A stretch of DNA of 64,000 nt from Cloacibacillus porcorum (lineage in GTDB: Bacteria > Synergistota > Synergistia > Synergistales > Synergistaceae). The stretch lies in contig NZ_CP016757.1 in assembly GCF_001701045.1 (NCBI RefSeq), positions 1,543,501-1,607,500 on the forward strand. The letters are read 5' to 3'. Both the position numbers and the translations under genes were made by a program. The notes beneath the pieces are model-generated. The model had not been told where the DNA came from. It saw only the letters and a program-made list of their open reading frames with translations, and did not search any database. Positions 19,778 to 29,308 of the stretch are shown piece by piece (within the stretch, counting starts at the first letter, position 1; the number at the start of each line of letters is the position of its first letter).

Positions 19778-21187
19778 ATGAAAGCCGGAGATGAGATACG
19801 TAAAACAAAACGACGGAAGACTCTTTGCCTCATCATCTTTTTGATGGCTGCGGTTGGAGGCGCCGTCGTCTTCGCCGCCAAAGCGGCGGAGCATACAGGC
19901 ATGTACTGGATCGGCCTTGACAGCGAATTTGTGACTGAACGCCCCGAAGACAACCGGGGCTTCTTTACTGTGGACGTATCGGACTTCCTCAACAATACTG
20001 GGGTCGCTCCGGCGGATGCCGCCGAGGAAGAGACCGAGGTGGTGCCGCTGGCAATCGGGCCGCTTCCAAGCATCCCGACTCTTACCGATGAGGAGCTTAA
20101 GCTTTACGGCATACTCTCTAAGAACGACGGACGCATCTCCAGCTCCGACCAGAGCGTTCTCGACGAGGACATCCACTGGACCGAGGTCGTACTTGAACCC
20201 GGCGATACATTGAAGTCTATCGCCGATGAGTTCGGTATCAGTGAAGAGGACCTGCGTCAGGCTAACGGTCTGCGGAAAAATGAAAAGCCGAATCCCGCCG
20301 AGGTGCTCTATGTACCGGACAGCCATAACGACGTGACCGCGACGCTGCTCTTCGTCAGGAAGCTTCAGAAAGAGGAGCTGGCTATCGCGAAGAAGGGAAA
20401 GCTGCTTGAGACCTCAGAGTATATTGTCAAAGAGGGAGATACGCTCTGGGGAATATCGGATAAATTCAACCTCGACGTTGATACGCTCGTGGGGTCGAAC
20501 CAGAAGGTTCTCGGCGGAAACATAAATCGCCTTAAGCTGGGAATGACTCTGCGCATACCGAATCAGGACGGTATCTTCGTCAAGGTGGCGAAGAGAGATA
20601 CACTCGCCAAGCTTGCCGATAAGTACGGCTCGACGAAGGAGTCGGTCCTGCTCGCCAACGCGATGAAGAGCGAATCGCTGATCGCCGGCAGCGAGATATT
20701 CCTGCCCGGAGGAAAGCTGGTAGCCGTTACCGAAGTGCGTATCGCGACGAATAAAAACGGACGTGTACGCACCGCCACTGTGAAAATTTCGAGCGGCAGC
20801 GTAAGAGGATTCCGCTGGCCCGTGCTTGGACAGATATCGAGTCCGTTCGGATGGCGCAAGAGCCCGTTCGGCAGACGCCGGGTATTCCATTCTGGGCTTG
20901 ATATACGCGCCCCCCGCGGTACGGAGATCAAGGCCGGAGCCTCCGGCGTGGTAGTTCACTCCGGCTGGATGGGCGGATACGGCAAAGCGGTCGTCATCTC
21001 CCATTCAAAGGGGCTGACTACGCTTTATGGCCACTGCAGCAAGCTTATCGCGCGAAAGGGCATGAGAGTCTCCCAGGGACAGACGATCGCCCTCGTGGGC
21101 AGCACCGGACGTTCTACGGGAAACCATGTGCACTTTGAGGTACGGGTCAACGGCACGCCGCAGAATCCGCTTAGACATCTCAGATAG
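19778..21187 (+). CDS. LysM and M23 murein peptidase (secreted or membrane-anchored)
   Basis: The 469-residue protein has an N-terminal hydrophobic segment (about residues 16-35, after a basic stretch), then LysM-like repeats (VVLEPGDTLKSIADEFGIS, YIVKEGDTLWGISDKFNLD, VKVAKRDTLAKLADKYGST) and a C-terminal M23 domain. The zinc ligands are in HSGLDIRAP and HVHFEVR, with the GHC motif between them, so it should be a catalytically competent endopeptidase acting on cross-links of periplasmic peptidoglycan. EnvC/NlpD-type activator function is less likely because the zinc ligands are kept. It lies 43 nt after rho. Confidence 0.9.
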   Translation: MKAGDEIRKTKRRKTLCLIIFLMAAVGGAVVFAAKAAEHTGMYWIGLDSEFVTERPEDNRGFFTVDVSDFLNNTGVAPADAAEEETEVVPLAIGPLPSIPTLTDEELKLYGILSKNDGRISSSDQSVLDEDIHWTEVVLEPGDTLKSIADEFGISEEDLRQANGLRKNEKPNPAEVLYVPDSHNDVTATLLFVRKLQKEELAIAKKGKLLETSEYIVKEGDTLWGISDKFNLDVDTLVGSNQKVLGGNINRLKLGMTLRIPNQDGIFVKVAKRDTLAKLADKYGSTKESVLLANAMKSESLIAGSEIFLPGGKLVAVTEVRIATNKNGRVRTATVKISSGSVRGFRWPVLGQISSPFGWRKSPFGRRRVFHSGLDIRAPRGTEIKAGASGVVVHSGWMGGYGKAVVISHSKGLTTLYGHCSKLIARKGMRVSQGQTIALVGSTGRSTGNHVHFEVRVNGTPQNPLRHLR

Positions 21188-21232
21188 ACTGGACAGATAT
21201 TGATAAATTTCAGATATGCGTAAAGGGGCGTT

Positions 21233-22861
21233 TTGAATTCTATGACTAAGTATATTTTTGTCACCGGCGGGGTAGTTTCTTCTCTTGGAAAAGGGATCAC
21301 CGCCGCGTCGCTCGGTGTATTGCTGAAGCGCCGCGGTTACAGGGTGAGCATCATAAAGATGGATCCCTATATCAACGTCGATGCGGGGGCGATGAGCCCA
21401 TTCCAGCATGGAGAGGTCTTTGTGACCTGTGACGGCGCGGAGACGGATCTTGACCTCGGGCATTATGAGCGTTTCATAGACGAGGCGATCCTGGGAGAGA
21501 ACAGCTGTACCACCGGCAAGGTTTATTCCTCCGTAATACAGCGCGAACGCGCGGGAGGCTATAACGGCGCAACAGTGCAGGTCATACCGCATATCACGAA
21601 TGAAATACAGGACCGGATCGAGCATGTCGGCGCCGGTAATGATGTCGTCATTGCCGAGATCGGCGGCACGGTAGGCGATATTGAGGGACTTCCATATCTT
21701 GAGGCGATACGTCAGTTTGCGGGGCGTGTCGGCCGGGAGAATATTCTTTACTGCCACGTTACGCTCGTTCCATATATAGCGGCCTCGGGAGAGCTCAAGA
21801 CCAAACCTACTCAGCACAGCGTTAACGAGCTGCGCCGTATCGGCATACAGCCCGACGTCATCGTCTGCCGTTCGCAGTATCCAGTGGGGCCGGATCTCAG
21901 GGAGAAGATCGGCCTCTTTTGCAGCGTCCCTGCCGACGCGGTCTTTGAAGCGATAGATTCCGATTCGATCTACAGAATTCCTATCGTGCTTCATTCACAG
22001 AAGTTTGACAGCCTTGTGCTGAAAAAGCTTGGCATGCCGACGCAGAAGGCCCCAGATATGAAGGACTGGAAAGAATTTCTCCATAAGCACGATACCCTTA
22101 AGGGTGAGCTTGTAGTCGCGCTGGTTGGAAAGTATACGGAGACAAAGGACGCCTATCTCAGCGTTAATGAGGCGGTCTCACATGCCGGTATCGCCAACGG
22201 CGTTAAGGTAAAGATGTTTCCCGTCGAGTCGGGCGACCTTGAAAACGGCAATGTCGAAGAGATATTGGGCGGCGCCGACGCGATACTGGTCCCCGGAGGC
22301 TTTGGCCAGCGCGGAGTCGAGGGCATGATCGCCGCGGCAAAGTACGCCCGCGAAAAAGGCATTCCCTACTTTGGCCTCTGCCTTGGCATGCAGGTCGCAG
22401 TCATCGAATTCGCGCGCAACGTGCTGGGGCTCAAATCGGCTAACAGCCTGGAGATGGACGAGAATACGCCAGACCCCGTCATCTACCTGATGGAAGAGCA
22501 GAAAAATGTCAAGGATATCGGCGGAACCTCAAGACTCGGAGCCTATCCCTGCAATATCAGCGCCGGCTCCAAAGCCGAGAGGATATACGGCACCAACGAA
22601 ATAGAGGAGCGTCACCGCCACCGCTTTGAATTCAACAATAAATATATCAAAGAGTTTGACGACGCCGGAATGAAGGTGGCGGGAATCTGCCCAACCGGCG
22701 GACAGGTAGAGATTATGGAGAACGTCAATCATCCGTGGATGATCGGAGTTCAGTTCCATCCCGAGTTCCTTTCTCGTCCCGTCAAGCCGCATCCGCTCTT
22801 TAAGGATTTTATCGCAGCGGCGCTTGACAGGCAGAAAAAGCTAAAAAAGGAGGCAAAATAA
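21233..22861 (+). CDS. pyrG: CTP synthase
   Basis: The 542-residue enzyme makes CTP from UTP, ATP and glutamine. The N-terminal synthase domain begins [23 protein letters not shown], and the C-terminal class I glutamine amidotransferase domain has the nucleophile in GLCLGMQ (Cys383) and the His-Glu pair in FHPEF. The TTG at 21233 sits 4 nt after AAAGGGG; ATG 21242 (three codons in) is the alternative and gives the usual MTKY N-terminus. The last base of the stop overlaps the next ATG. Confidence 0.95.
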   Translation: MNSMTKYIFVTGGVVSSLGKGITAASLGVLLKRRGYRVSIIKMDPYINVDAGAMSPFQHGEVFVTCDGAETDLDLGHYERFIDEAILGENSCTTGKVYSSVIQRERAGGYNGATVQVIPHITNEIQDRIEHVGAGNDVVIAEIGGTVGDIEGLPYLEAIRQFAGRVGRENILYCHVTLVPYIAASGELKTKPTQHSVNELRRIGIQPDVIVCRSQYPVGPDLREKIGLFCSVPADAVFEAIDSDSIYRIPIVLHSQKFDSLVLKKLGMPTQKAPDMKDWKEFLHKHDTLKGELVVALVGKYTETKDAYLSVNEAVSHAGIANGVKVKMFPVESGDLENGNVEEILGGADAILVPGGFGQRGVEGMIAAAKYAREKGIPYFGLCLGMQVAVIEFARNVLGLKSANSLEMDENTPDPVIYLMEEQKNVKDIGGTSRLGAYPCNISAGSKAERIYGTNEIEERHRHRFEFNNKYIKEFDDAGMKVAGICPTGGQVEIMENVNHPWMIGVQFHPEFLSRPVKPHPLFKDFIAAALDRQKKLKKEAK

Positions 22862-24018
22862 TGAAGAAAAAAAGTATGCTGGCCATATCTATGGCTGTGA
22901 GCATCATCCTATCCGCCGCGGCGGCATTCGCGGCGACTGGTACGACCCCGGTGACGGCTCCGGCCGCCACCACGGCGCCGGCCAATACGGCGGCGGCCAC
23001 CGAGCCGTCCGCGGTTCCCGCGGCTGCCCCGGCATCAACTACGCAGGCTCCGGCCACCGTATCTACCGGTACGCAGAATACGATCGTCAAACCGCTTAAC
23101 ACCGCCCCCGCATTTCAGATGCTTGAAAGAATAGAGACGATCGTCTACGGACGGCCCCGCGACGGAGGACTCCTGAACAGGCTCAACGACGTAGAGAAAA
23201 CTGTCTTTGGCAGAGAACTTCCCGGAAGCCTGACAGAACGCCAGACGGCGCTGATTGATTTCCTTGAGAAGGGGACCGGTACCCAGCCCTCGCTGCTCTT
23301 TAAGCTCTCTGTCGCCGAATGGGGCATAGAACAGCAGATACATCCCACTTGGTCGCTCTCCAAGCGCGTCGATTCTATGGAGGGTGTGCTTGAAGGGGCG
23401 ATCCAGGCCGGTCCGCTCGTATCACGTGTGGAGCGTCTTCTGACCAGACTGCTTCCAGACGGTATTGCCGCTGTGCAGTTTGAACTGCCGAAGGAGACCA
23501 TCGTCAAAGGCGCGCTGCTTGATACACTTACGGTACGGAACGTCAAAGTTGACGACATCATCATTCTCGGTCTAAACGAGCAGATCGTCGTTGGGGACGT
23601 ACTTGTCGCGCCAAAGGGCAGCCGCGTATTCGGTCATATTACAAAGGTCAAGCCGCCGCGCAGCTTCGGCCGCTCCTCGGAGATAGAGATGCGCATAGAC
23701 AGCATAGAGGTGCTCGGCCCCTCCGTGGTTCCGGTCAATCTCGGCGAAGCCGCTAAAAAGGCGATGGATGTGGACAGCGGCATCATCGGCGCCGCGGGCG
23801 CGAGCTTCGGCGGCGCGCTGCTGCTGGGACCGGTCGGCCTTGCCGGAGGATTCCTCATCCGCGGCAACGACAAGCAGCTGAAAGAGGGTACCCTCTTCTA
23901 TGTTCAGACCGTAGATAACGTTACGGTTTCCGGATATAAGATACCGCAGCAGATAACGCCGATCACGCAGACGGAGGATTCCGCACCACAGGGGACTCAG
24001 TCCGCGCCTCTTAACTAG
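22861..24018 (+). CDS. Exported protein of unknown function
   Basis: The 385-residue protein has a Sec signal peptide (KKK, a hydrophobic core, AFA near residue 24), followed by an Ala/Pro/Thr-rich linker to about residue 80. A helical region (LERIETIVYGRP, LLNRLNDVEKTVFGRELPGSLTERQ) and a C-terminal domain (about 200-370) with VGDVLVAPKGSRVFGHITKV and a Gly-rich hydrophobic stretch follow. The C-terminal part resembles beta-rich domains seen in periplasmic proteins that hold a small-molecule or envelope role, but I cannot name the family. It sits between pyrG (TAATG overlap) and lptC, 14 nt apart, so an envelope role is inferred. Confidence 0.6.
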   Translation: MKKKSMLAISMAVSIILSAAAAFAATGTTPVTAPAATTAPANTAAATEPSAVPAAAPASTTQAPATVSTGTQNTIVKPLNTAPAFQMLERIETIVYGRPRDGGLLNRLNDVEKTVFGRELPGSLTERQTALIDFLEKGTGTQPSLLFKLSVAEWGIEQQIHPTWSLSKRVDSMEGVLEGAIQAGPLVSRVERLLTRLLPDGIAAVQFELPKETIVKGALLDTLTVRNVKVDDIIILGLNEQIVVGDVLVAPKGSRVFGHITKVKPPRSFGRSSEIEMRIDSIEVLGPSVVPVNLGEAAKKAMDVDSGIIGAAGASFGGALLLGPVGLAGGFLIRGNDKQLKEGTLFYVQTVDNVTVSGYKIPQQITPITQTEDSAPQGTQSAPLN

Positions 24019-24032
24019 AGAAGGGCTAGATT

Positions 24033-24578
24033 GTGCTGAAAGGAAAGATATCCCGCAAGAAATTTACCGTCCTGACGGTGATCCTCGTGATCGCCGTCGG
24101 GGCATTTTATCTTTGGCGTGACCTCCACCTCAGCGCCATAAACAAGATGCCGATCCCAGATCTGGTGGTGGAGAATATAGAAATTGAGCGGATGATCAGC
24201 GGTAAAAAATGGAAGCTGATCTCGCCGCGCGTTGAACACAAAGACGGTATCGTCTACGGAAGCTCCATGGACGTGACGATTACGGACCCCGCCGGCAAGG
24301 TGACGCATATTTACGCCGACAATGGGACCTTCACCCGCGAAAACAACGATCTGTCGCTTACAAGCGCCGACGGCGTAATGAAAGAGGCTGCCAAGGAATA
24401 TAACCTCAAGTCGGGCAATGTTAAATACGAGGCGTCGGCCGAGAGGTGGCATTTCGACGACGGAGTGAGGCTTACCGACGGACGCATGGTGATAAACGGC
24501 AAAAAGGGATACTATGATACAAAAAGCGGCGAGTGCCGGCTTACTGACGGAGGGACTATAACATGGAGCGATCGCTGA
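24033..24578 (+). CDS. lptC: LPS-export protein LptC-like
   Basis: The 181-residue protein has one N-terminal transmembrane helix (about residues 11-29) and a periplasmic beta-jellyroll with the repeated pattern IYADNGTFTRENNDLSLTSADGV and MVINGKKGYYDTKSGECRL, as in LptC (YrbK). LptC passes lipopolysaccharide from the LptB2FG transporter to the periplasmic bridge. The start is GTG. It overlaps the following lptD/ostA-like gene by 16 nt, which strengthens the call. The ABC subunits are not in this window. Confidence 0.8.
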   Translation: MLKGKISRKKFTVLTVILVIAVGAFYLWRDLHLSAINKMPIPDLVVENIEIERMISGKKWKLISPRVEHKDGIVYGSSMDVTITDPAGKVTHIYADNGTFTRENNDLSLTSADGVMKEAAKEYNLKSGNVKYEASAERWHFDDGVRLTDGRMVINGKKGYYDTKSGECRLTDGGTITWSDR

Positions 24579-26299
24579 TGAGGGGCGGAAGGGGATTATT
24601 TGTCGCCCTTTTCTGCGCGGCAATATTTTTTACGCAGGCTGCGCCCTCCTTTGCCGATGATAAGGGCGAACCGGCCCCGATGTACATACCATCCGAGGGT
24701 GCGGACGATACGCCGAAACAGCCGCCCAACGAGGTATTTCTTGACGCGGATGAGATCAGCTACAGTGAAAAGACCGGCCTCGCGACGGCGGAGGGCAACG
24801 TTAAGGTAAGAAACAAAGAGGTGCGCCTCTTTGCCCCCTACGCCGAATACGACGCCGATACAAATATAGTGGACGCCTATTCCGACCACCGTGAGAACGT
24901 CGTTATCATGTCCGGAGGCGATAGGTTTACCGGCAAGCATCTCAAATACAATATGGAGACGCGCCGCGGCATACTTACGCAGGTATCGGGTAAGTCCGAG
25001 GCGATGTACATGCAGGGCGGCACCGTGCGGCTCATGCCGATAGAGGACGCCGTTAAGCTTGGCATCGTACGAGCGCCTAGAAAAAAGAGGAAACAGAGCG
25101 AATCCGAGGATGTCGCCGAATGGCTCGGCGTGACCTCGACCACCTGCGATTTCACAAATCCGCACTACCGTCTCGTCTCGAAAAAGGTGGTCGTATATCC
25201 TGGAAAGCGTACGGTCATCAAAAAGCCAAAATTTTATATCGGCAAGACGCTTATCATGGCCTATCCTTTCGACTATATAGCCAACAGCAAGAGAAACCGC
25301 GACGCCCTGATGCCGATAATCCGTTACAACTCCAATAAGGGCATGGGCTTTGGTATAAAAGGCCCCATCGATATGGGGGATATGGGAGAGCTTGACGTCG
25401 CCGGCCTCTACTGGAGCAAGGGTATTTGGGAGGCACGGTTTAATTACAACTATGAGATAATGGACTCTCTCTCCCTCTTTGCCTCCGTGAAACATCTTTA
25501 CAATGAAGATACTGACGATACCCTCTGGCGTCCGGCTTGGGGACTGCAATATGAGAAAGACGGCTGGCTCGCAAAGCTATGGTGGGCCGAGCGCGACCTT
25601 ATCGGCAACGAAATAATGACGGACGTTTCCGTCGACTACGACGTCTGGCGCAAACCTGAATTTTCCCTGCATACGCCATGGTTCAAAGACGGGGTCTCCG
25701 GCGGGCAGTTCCGGCTCTTTGGTGTTTGGGGAAAGTACAGCGACAACGTATCCAAAGACGGCGAGTGGACGGAGCGTTTTGCCTACGGAGCTGAATACCA
25801 GGGGCAGCCGAAGTGGTCCCTGTGGATATTCAAGCCCTTCTACGGCGCGAGATATACGCGCTATGACTATTATGATAAGGATAGGACGCAGGACGTCACC
25901 AACGCCTGGTTCGGTTTCAGCTATAAGATCGGCGACTTCAGCCTCGCGAGCTCCTACTACCGCCGCTGGGCGGACGGAGGAAGTCCGATGGCGTGGGATT
26001 CCTATTCAAACAGCGAATACTTTACCCAGAGCATCTCTTTCCCTCTGCCGCTTGGCGCTTCGTGGGAGAAGTGGAATTTCGCCGTCAGCGGCAACTACGA
26101 TCTGCTGGAGGAGAAGATATCATCCGTTCGCTACGCCCTCACCTACGATAAGCACTGTATGACGTGGCAGATATGGTACCGCGATAATAAATCGGATAAT
26201 GAGACGCAGTTTGGCCTGACCTTCTTCATCAACGCCTATCCGGAGTATAAGCTTGAGTTTGGTTCGGACAGCAACGAGAGCGTAAAGGAAGATTTTTAA
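24563..26299 (+). CDS. LptD/OstA-like outer-membrane LPS-assembly protein
   Basis: The 578-residue protein has a signal peptide (hydrophobic core, cleavage near SFA-DD), an OstA/LptA-type jellyroll (about 45-150: VFLDADEISYSEKTGLATAEGNVKV) and a long C-terminal beta-barrel-like region rich in alternating aromatic strands, ending EYKLEFGSDSN. LptD with LptE inserts LPS in the outer leaflet. At 578 residues it is shorter than proteobacterial LptD (about 780). GGAGGG precedes the ATG at good distance. Together with lptC it shows a diderm envelope. Confidence 0.8.
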   Translation: MERSLMRGGRGLFVALFCAAIFFTQAAPSFADDKGEPAPMYIPSEGADDTPKQPPNEVFLDADEISYSEKTGLATAEGNVKVRNKEVRLFAPYAEYDADTNIVDAYSDHRENVVIMSGGDRFTGKHLKYNMETRRGILTQVSGKSEAMYMQGGTVRLMPIEDAVKLGIVRAPRKKRKQSESEDVAEWLGVTSTTCDFTNPHYRLVSKKVVVYPGKRTVIKKPKFYIGKTLIMAYPFDYIANSKRNRDALMPIIRYNSNKGMGFGIKGPIDMGDMGELDVAGLYWSKGIWEARFNYNYEIMDSLSLFASVKHLYNEDTDDTLWRPAWGLQYEKDGWLAKLWWAERDLIGNEIMTDVSVDYDVWRKPEFSLHTPWFKDGVSGGQFRLFGVWGKYSDNVSKDGEWTERFAYGAEYQGQPKWSLWIFKPFYGARYTRYDYYDKDRTQDVTNAWFGFSYKIGDFSLASSYYRRWADGGSPMAWDSYSNSEYFTQSISFPLPLGASWEKWNFAVSGNYDLLEEKISSVRYALTYDKHCMTWQIWYRDNKSDNETQFGLTFFINAYPEYKLEFGSDSNESVKEDF

Positions 26300-26329
26300 A
26301 ATTTACAGGGAGAGGAAGCAGCAACGATC

Positions 26330-27268
26330 ATGAAAGCAGTCGTATTGTGCGGCGGCGTGAGCCCGGAGCGCGAGGTTTCGCTGAATTCTGGGGCCGCCGT
26401 TGCCAAAGCGCTTGCGGATTTCGGTTACGAGGCCGAACTCTGCGATATCGCCTCTATAAGCGAATTTATCAAAAGCTGGCCGGAATATCATGCCGAAGGC
26501 GTCTTTATAGCCCTCCACGGAGGCTGGGGCGAGGACGGCAGGATACAGGCGGTCCTGGAGGCTTTCGGCATTCCATATACCGGCTCCGGTCCGGAGGCAT
26601 GCATGCTTTCGATGGATAAGACGGCCGCGAAGCTCATCTTCGCCAACGCCGGCCTGCCGGTGCCCAGCGGCTTCATTGCCACGCGCGGTGAAGAGGGGCG
26701 CGGACGGGCGGAGGAATACCTTCGTAAATACGGGAAGATCATCGTGAAGCCTAACGGCGGCGGAAGTACCGTCGGCGTCACCATCCTCTCCGATATCGCC
26801 GGATACGGCGCGGCGCTGGAGCTTGCCTGGCAGTCGGAGCCGAAGGCGCTCGTAGAAGAGTTCATCGAGGGTGAAGAGGCTACTGTGCCGGTGATGGAGA
26901 GCATCGACGGCGGCATATTCGCGCTGCCGGCGATACATATCAAGCCAAAGAGCGGCTTCTATGACTACAAAAATAAATATACCTCCGGATGCACGGAGTA
27001 TATATGTCCCTCCGACCTCCCGGCAGAGACCAACGACAGGCTGGCGGCACTCGCCGTTATGGCGCACCGGTCGCTCGGCTGCCGTTCGTACAGCCGCGTT
27101 GATTTCCGCGTCACACCGGAGGGTGGCCTCTATGTTCTTGAGGTCAATACCGCGCCCGGAATGACCGCCACAAGCCTCGTGCCGAAGTCGGCTAAAGCCT
27201 ATGGCCTGTCCTTCGGCGAGTTTCTCGACGAAGTGGCCAGATTTTCGTTTGCCATCGACCGCGGATAG
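26330..27268 (+). CDS. ddl: D-alanine--D-alanine ligase
   Basis: The 312-residue ATP-grasp enzyme makes the D-Ala-D-Ala dipeptide for peptidoglycan. It shows the N-terminal LCGGVSPEREVSLNSG, ALHGGWGEDG, KPNGGGSTVGV, the substrate-side EEFIEGEE and the metal-binding LEVNTAPGMT. The VSPER and GWGEDG variants are within the family range. It is 30 nt after the lptD-like gene and convergent with greA, with a shared terminator between. Confidence 0.92.
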   Translation: MKAVVLCGGVSPEREVSLNSGAAVAKALADFGYEAELCDIASISEFIKSWPEYHAEGVFIALHGGWGEDGRIQAVLEAFGIPYTGSGPEACMLSMDKTAAKLIFANAGLPVPSGFIATRGEEGRGRAEEYLRKYGKIIVKPNGGGSTVGVTILSDIAGYGAALELAWQSEPKALVEEFIEGEEATVPVMESIDGGIFALPAIHIKPKSGFYDYKNKYTSGCTEYICPSDLPAETNDRLAALAVMAHRSLGCRSYSRVDFRVTPEGGLYVLEVNTAPGMTATSLVPKSAKAYGLSFGEFLDEVARFSFAIDRG

Positions 27269-27299
27269 GGACAAATAAAAAATATTCTTGAAACAAGAA

Positions 27300-27332
27300 A
27301 AGAGCCTGCGCGATGATTTTGCGCAGGCTCTT
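27300..27332 (-). terminator. Intrinsic terminator between ddl and greA (mainly for greA)
   Basis: A 12-bp stem, AAGAGCCTGCGC (27300-27311) with GCGCAGGCTCTT (27321-27332). On the minus strand it continues into T-rich TTTCTTGTTTC, so it serves greA; on the plus strand the tail is weaker (TTGATCTTTC). Confidence 0.8.
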
Positions 27333-27352
27333 GATCTTTCTCTTCCGCGGTT

Positions 27353-27841
27353 CTACTTCAGCTGGATCTTGACGACCTTGAGATGGCGGATGCCGCGGGG
27401 GGTCCTCACCATAACCTCGTCGTCGGCGCGTTTGCCCATCACGGCCTTGCCGACCGGGCTCGCCGCTGAGATGCGGTTATCCTTGATATCGGCCTCTTCC
27501 GTGCCTACGAGCGTATATACGAAGGTCTTTTTGAGGTCGAGGTCCGCAAGCGTCACCGTAGTGCCAAGGCTGACGACGCTGGTGTCGATATCCTCGGTCT
27601 CTACTATCTGCGCCTTACTGAGCTGATACTCCAGCTGGAGTACGCGGTTCTCAAGTTTTTCCTGCTCTTCTTTTGCCGCGTGGTATTCCGCGTTTTCGCT
27701 GAGGTCGCCGAAGGCGCGCGCCTCTTCGAGCTTTGCGGCTATCTCCGCACGTCCGTCACCGCGGAGGGAAACGAGTTCCGCTTTCAGCTTTTCATAGCCG
27801 TCCCGAGTCATTACCACTTTATCGTCTGCCGCTTTAGCCAT
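27353..27841 (-). CDS. greA: Transcription elongation factor GreA
   Basis: The 162-residue protein has the N-terminal coiled coil with the acidic tip that enters the RNA polymerase secondary channel (ARAFGDLSENAEYHAAKEEQ) and the C-terminal FKBP-like domain (SPVGKAVMGKRADDEVMV). It rescues backtracked polymerase by stimulating transcript cleavage. GGTGGG lies just upstream of the ATG. A promoter is visible at 27884-27912, back to back with that of the thr operon. Confidence 0.95.
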   Translation of the reverse strand: MAKAADDKVVMTRDGYEKLKAELVSLRGDGRAEIAAKLEEARAFGDLSENAEYHAAKEEQEKLENRVLQLEYQLSKAQIVETEDIDTSVVSLGTTVTLADLDLKKTFVYTLVGTEEADIKDNRISAASPVGKAVMGKRADDEVMVRTPRGIRHLKVVKIQLK

Positions 27842-27883
27842 TGATATCCCACCTAAATAAGAAGTGTCTCTAAATTCTTGTGA

Positions 27884-27912
27884 ATTCTAACAGAAAGCGG
27901 GAAAAATATCAA
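27884..27912 (-). promoter_or_regulatory. Promoter of greA
   Basis: On the minus strand TTGATA (27912-27907) and TAGAAT (27889-27884) are 17 nt apart, about 45 nt upstream of greA. Confidence 0.6.
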
Positions 27913-27926
27913 ACATAAAAATATGC

Positions 27927-27955
27927 TTGACAATTTGCTTAATGAGTAGTATAAA
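27927..27955 (+). promoter_or_regulatory. Promoter of the thrC operon
   Basis: Perfect TTGACA (27927-27932) and TATAAA (27950-27955), 17 nt apart, place the transcript start near 27962, just before the T-box leader. It is divergent from the greA promoter. Confidence 0.8.
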
Positions 27956-27977
27956 TTCCACCAACGAACTTAATAAT

Positions 27978-28232
27978 CACGATGCGATGACGGGGATAGT
28001 AAAGTTCATCACCTCCACAGAGAGAAGATCGAATTGCTGAAAGATCTTTGCCGGTATGGATTCGAAGACCACCCCTGAGCGGATGCCGAAGCGGTGCCAG
28101 TGCCGATAAGGCGTCAGGGTGCGCCCTGTACAGCGCAGACGAGGGCCGTCCTTGCGCGGCCGAATGGAGTGGAACCGCGACGCCGTTTATTATGCCGCCT
28201 CCTGTACTGCCGGTACGGAGGCGGCAATTTTT
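27978..28232 (+). promoter_or_regulatory. T-box riboswitch leader, threonine type
   Basis: The leader has the features of a tRNA-sensing T-box. It opens with GCGATGACGGGGATAGTAA, carrying the AGTA specifier-loop motif. A candidate specifier codon ACC (Thr, 28068-28070), followed by A, is opposite it: the CCCC after it pairs with the GGGG before ATAGTA. The T-box sequence AGTGGAACCGCG is at 28168-28179, with TGGA ready to pair with an uncharged tRNA 3' end. The terminator stem GCCGCCTCC (28194-28202) with GGAGGCGGC (28217-28225) and TTTTT follow. Low charged tRNA-Thr should favour readthrough into thrC-thrB-lysC-asd. T-box identity is solid; threonine specificity rests on the specifier and the genes downstream. 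Confidence 0.88.
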
Positions 28233-28267
28233 ATACTTGCGCGAAGTGCATAAAAGGAGGAAACATC

Positions 28268-29308
28268 ATGGGAGTAATTGAAAGATATTCGGAGCTGCTG
28301 CCGGTGACTGAAAAGACGCCGAAGCTGACGCTGGGCGAAGGTTCGACGCCGCTTGTTCGTCTTGACAATATCAGCAAACTGCTTGGTATAGAGCTTTGGG
28401 CAAAACTTGAGGGCTGTAACCCCTCCGGTTCATTCAAAGACCGAGGTATGGTCATGGCCGTTGCGAAGGCCCTTGAGGGCGGCGCGAAGGCCCTTGTATG
28501 CGCCTCCACGGGAAACACCTCCGCCTCCGCCGCGGCCTATGCCGCCGCCGCGAATGTGCCATGCTTCGTCCTGCTTCCGGCGGGAAAGGTCGCGCTCGGA
28601 AAGCTCGCGCAGGCCCTAATGTACGGGGCCACGGTTATCGCCGTCAACGGCAACTTTGACCGCGCGCTGGAGATGGCGCGCGAGGCCGCCGAAAAGGAGG
28701 GCTACGCGATCGTCAACTCTGTGAACCCCTATCGTCTCTGGGGCCAGCGAAGCGGAGCCTGGGAGATCTGCGAATCGCTCGGCAGGGCCCCCGACTGGCA
28801 CGCGATCCCCGTCGGCAACGCGGGAAATATCAGCGCCTACTGGGCCGGTTACCGACAGTATCAGGAATTGGGAAAGATAGATAAACTGCCGCGCATGATG
28901 GGCTTCCAGGCGGCGGGGGCGGCGCCGCTCGTGACGGGCGAACCCTGCCCGAATCCCGAGACGGTGGCGACGGCGATCCGTATCGGCAACCCCGTCAGCG
29001 CCAACCTCGCGAAGGAGGCTGTCGCGCAGTCGGCGGGCGAATTCAACTCCGTCACCGATGAAGAGATACTTGCAGCCCAGCTGCTGCTCTCTTCAAGGGG
29101 CGGCGTCTTCGCCGAACCGGCCTCCTGCGCCCCGCTTGCGGGACTTGTGAAGCTTAAGAAAGAGGGGCGGCTGCCGCAGGGCATTACCGTGGTGATGATT
29201 CTCACCGGCAACGGCCTCAAAGATCCAGACACCGCGATGTCGCAGGTTGGACGTCCGATAGAGATAGGCGACAGCCTTGAAGAACTTCTGGAGGTGATGA
29301 AGAGGTGA
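28268..29308 (+). CDS. thrC: Threonine synthase
   Basis: The 346-residue PLP enzyme converts O-phosphohomoserine to threonine. The PLP lysine is K57 in NPSGSFKDRG, and the STGNTSASAAAYAA loop binds the cofactor phosphate. ATG 28268 follows AAAAGGAGG at 7 nt; the frame is open through part of the leader, but that upstream part is the T-box. The TGA overlaps the GTG of thrB by 4 nt. First gene of the T-box operon. Confidence 0.93.
   Translation: MGVIERYSELLPVTEKTPKLTLGEGSTPLVRLDNISKLLGIELWAKLEGCNPSGSFKDRGMVMAVAKALEGGAKALVCASTGNTSASAAAYAAAANVPCFVLLPAGKVALGKLAQALMYGATVIAVNGNFDRALEMAREAAEKEGYAIVNSVNPYRLWGQRSGAWEICESLGRAPDWHAIPVGNAGNISAYWAGYRQYQELGKIDKLPRMMGFQAAGAAPLVTGEPCPNPETVATAIRIGNPVSANLAKEAVAQSAGEFNSVTDEEILAAQLLLSSRGGVFAEPASCAPLAGLVKLKKEGRLPQGITVVMILTGNGLKDPDTAMSQVGRPIEIGDSLEELLEVMKR

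Noticed and set aside
27288-27626. Frame on the plus strand across greA
   Set aside because: Antisense shadow beginning in the terminator; greA is certain on the minus strand.
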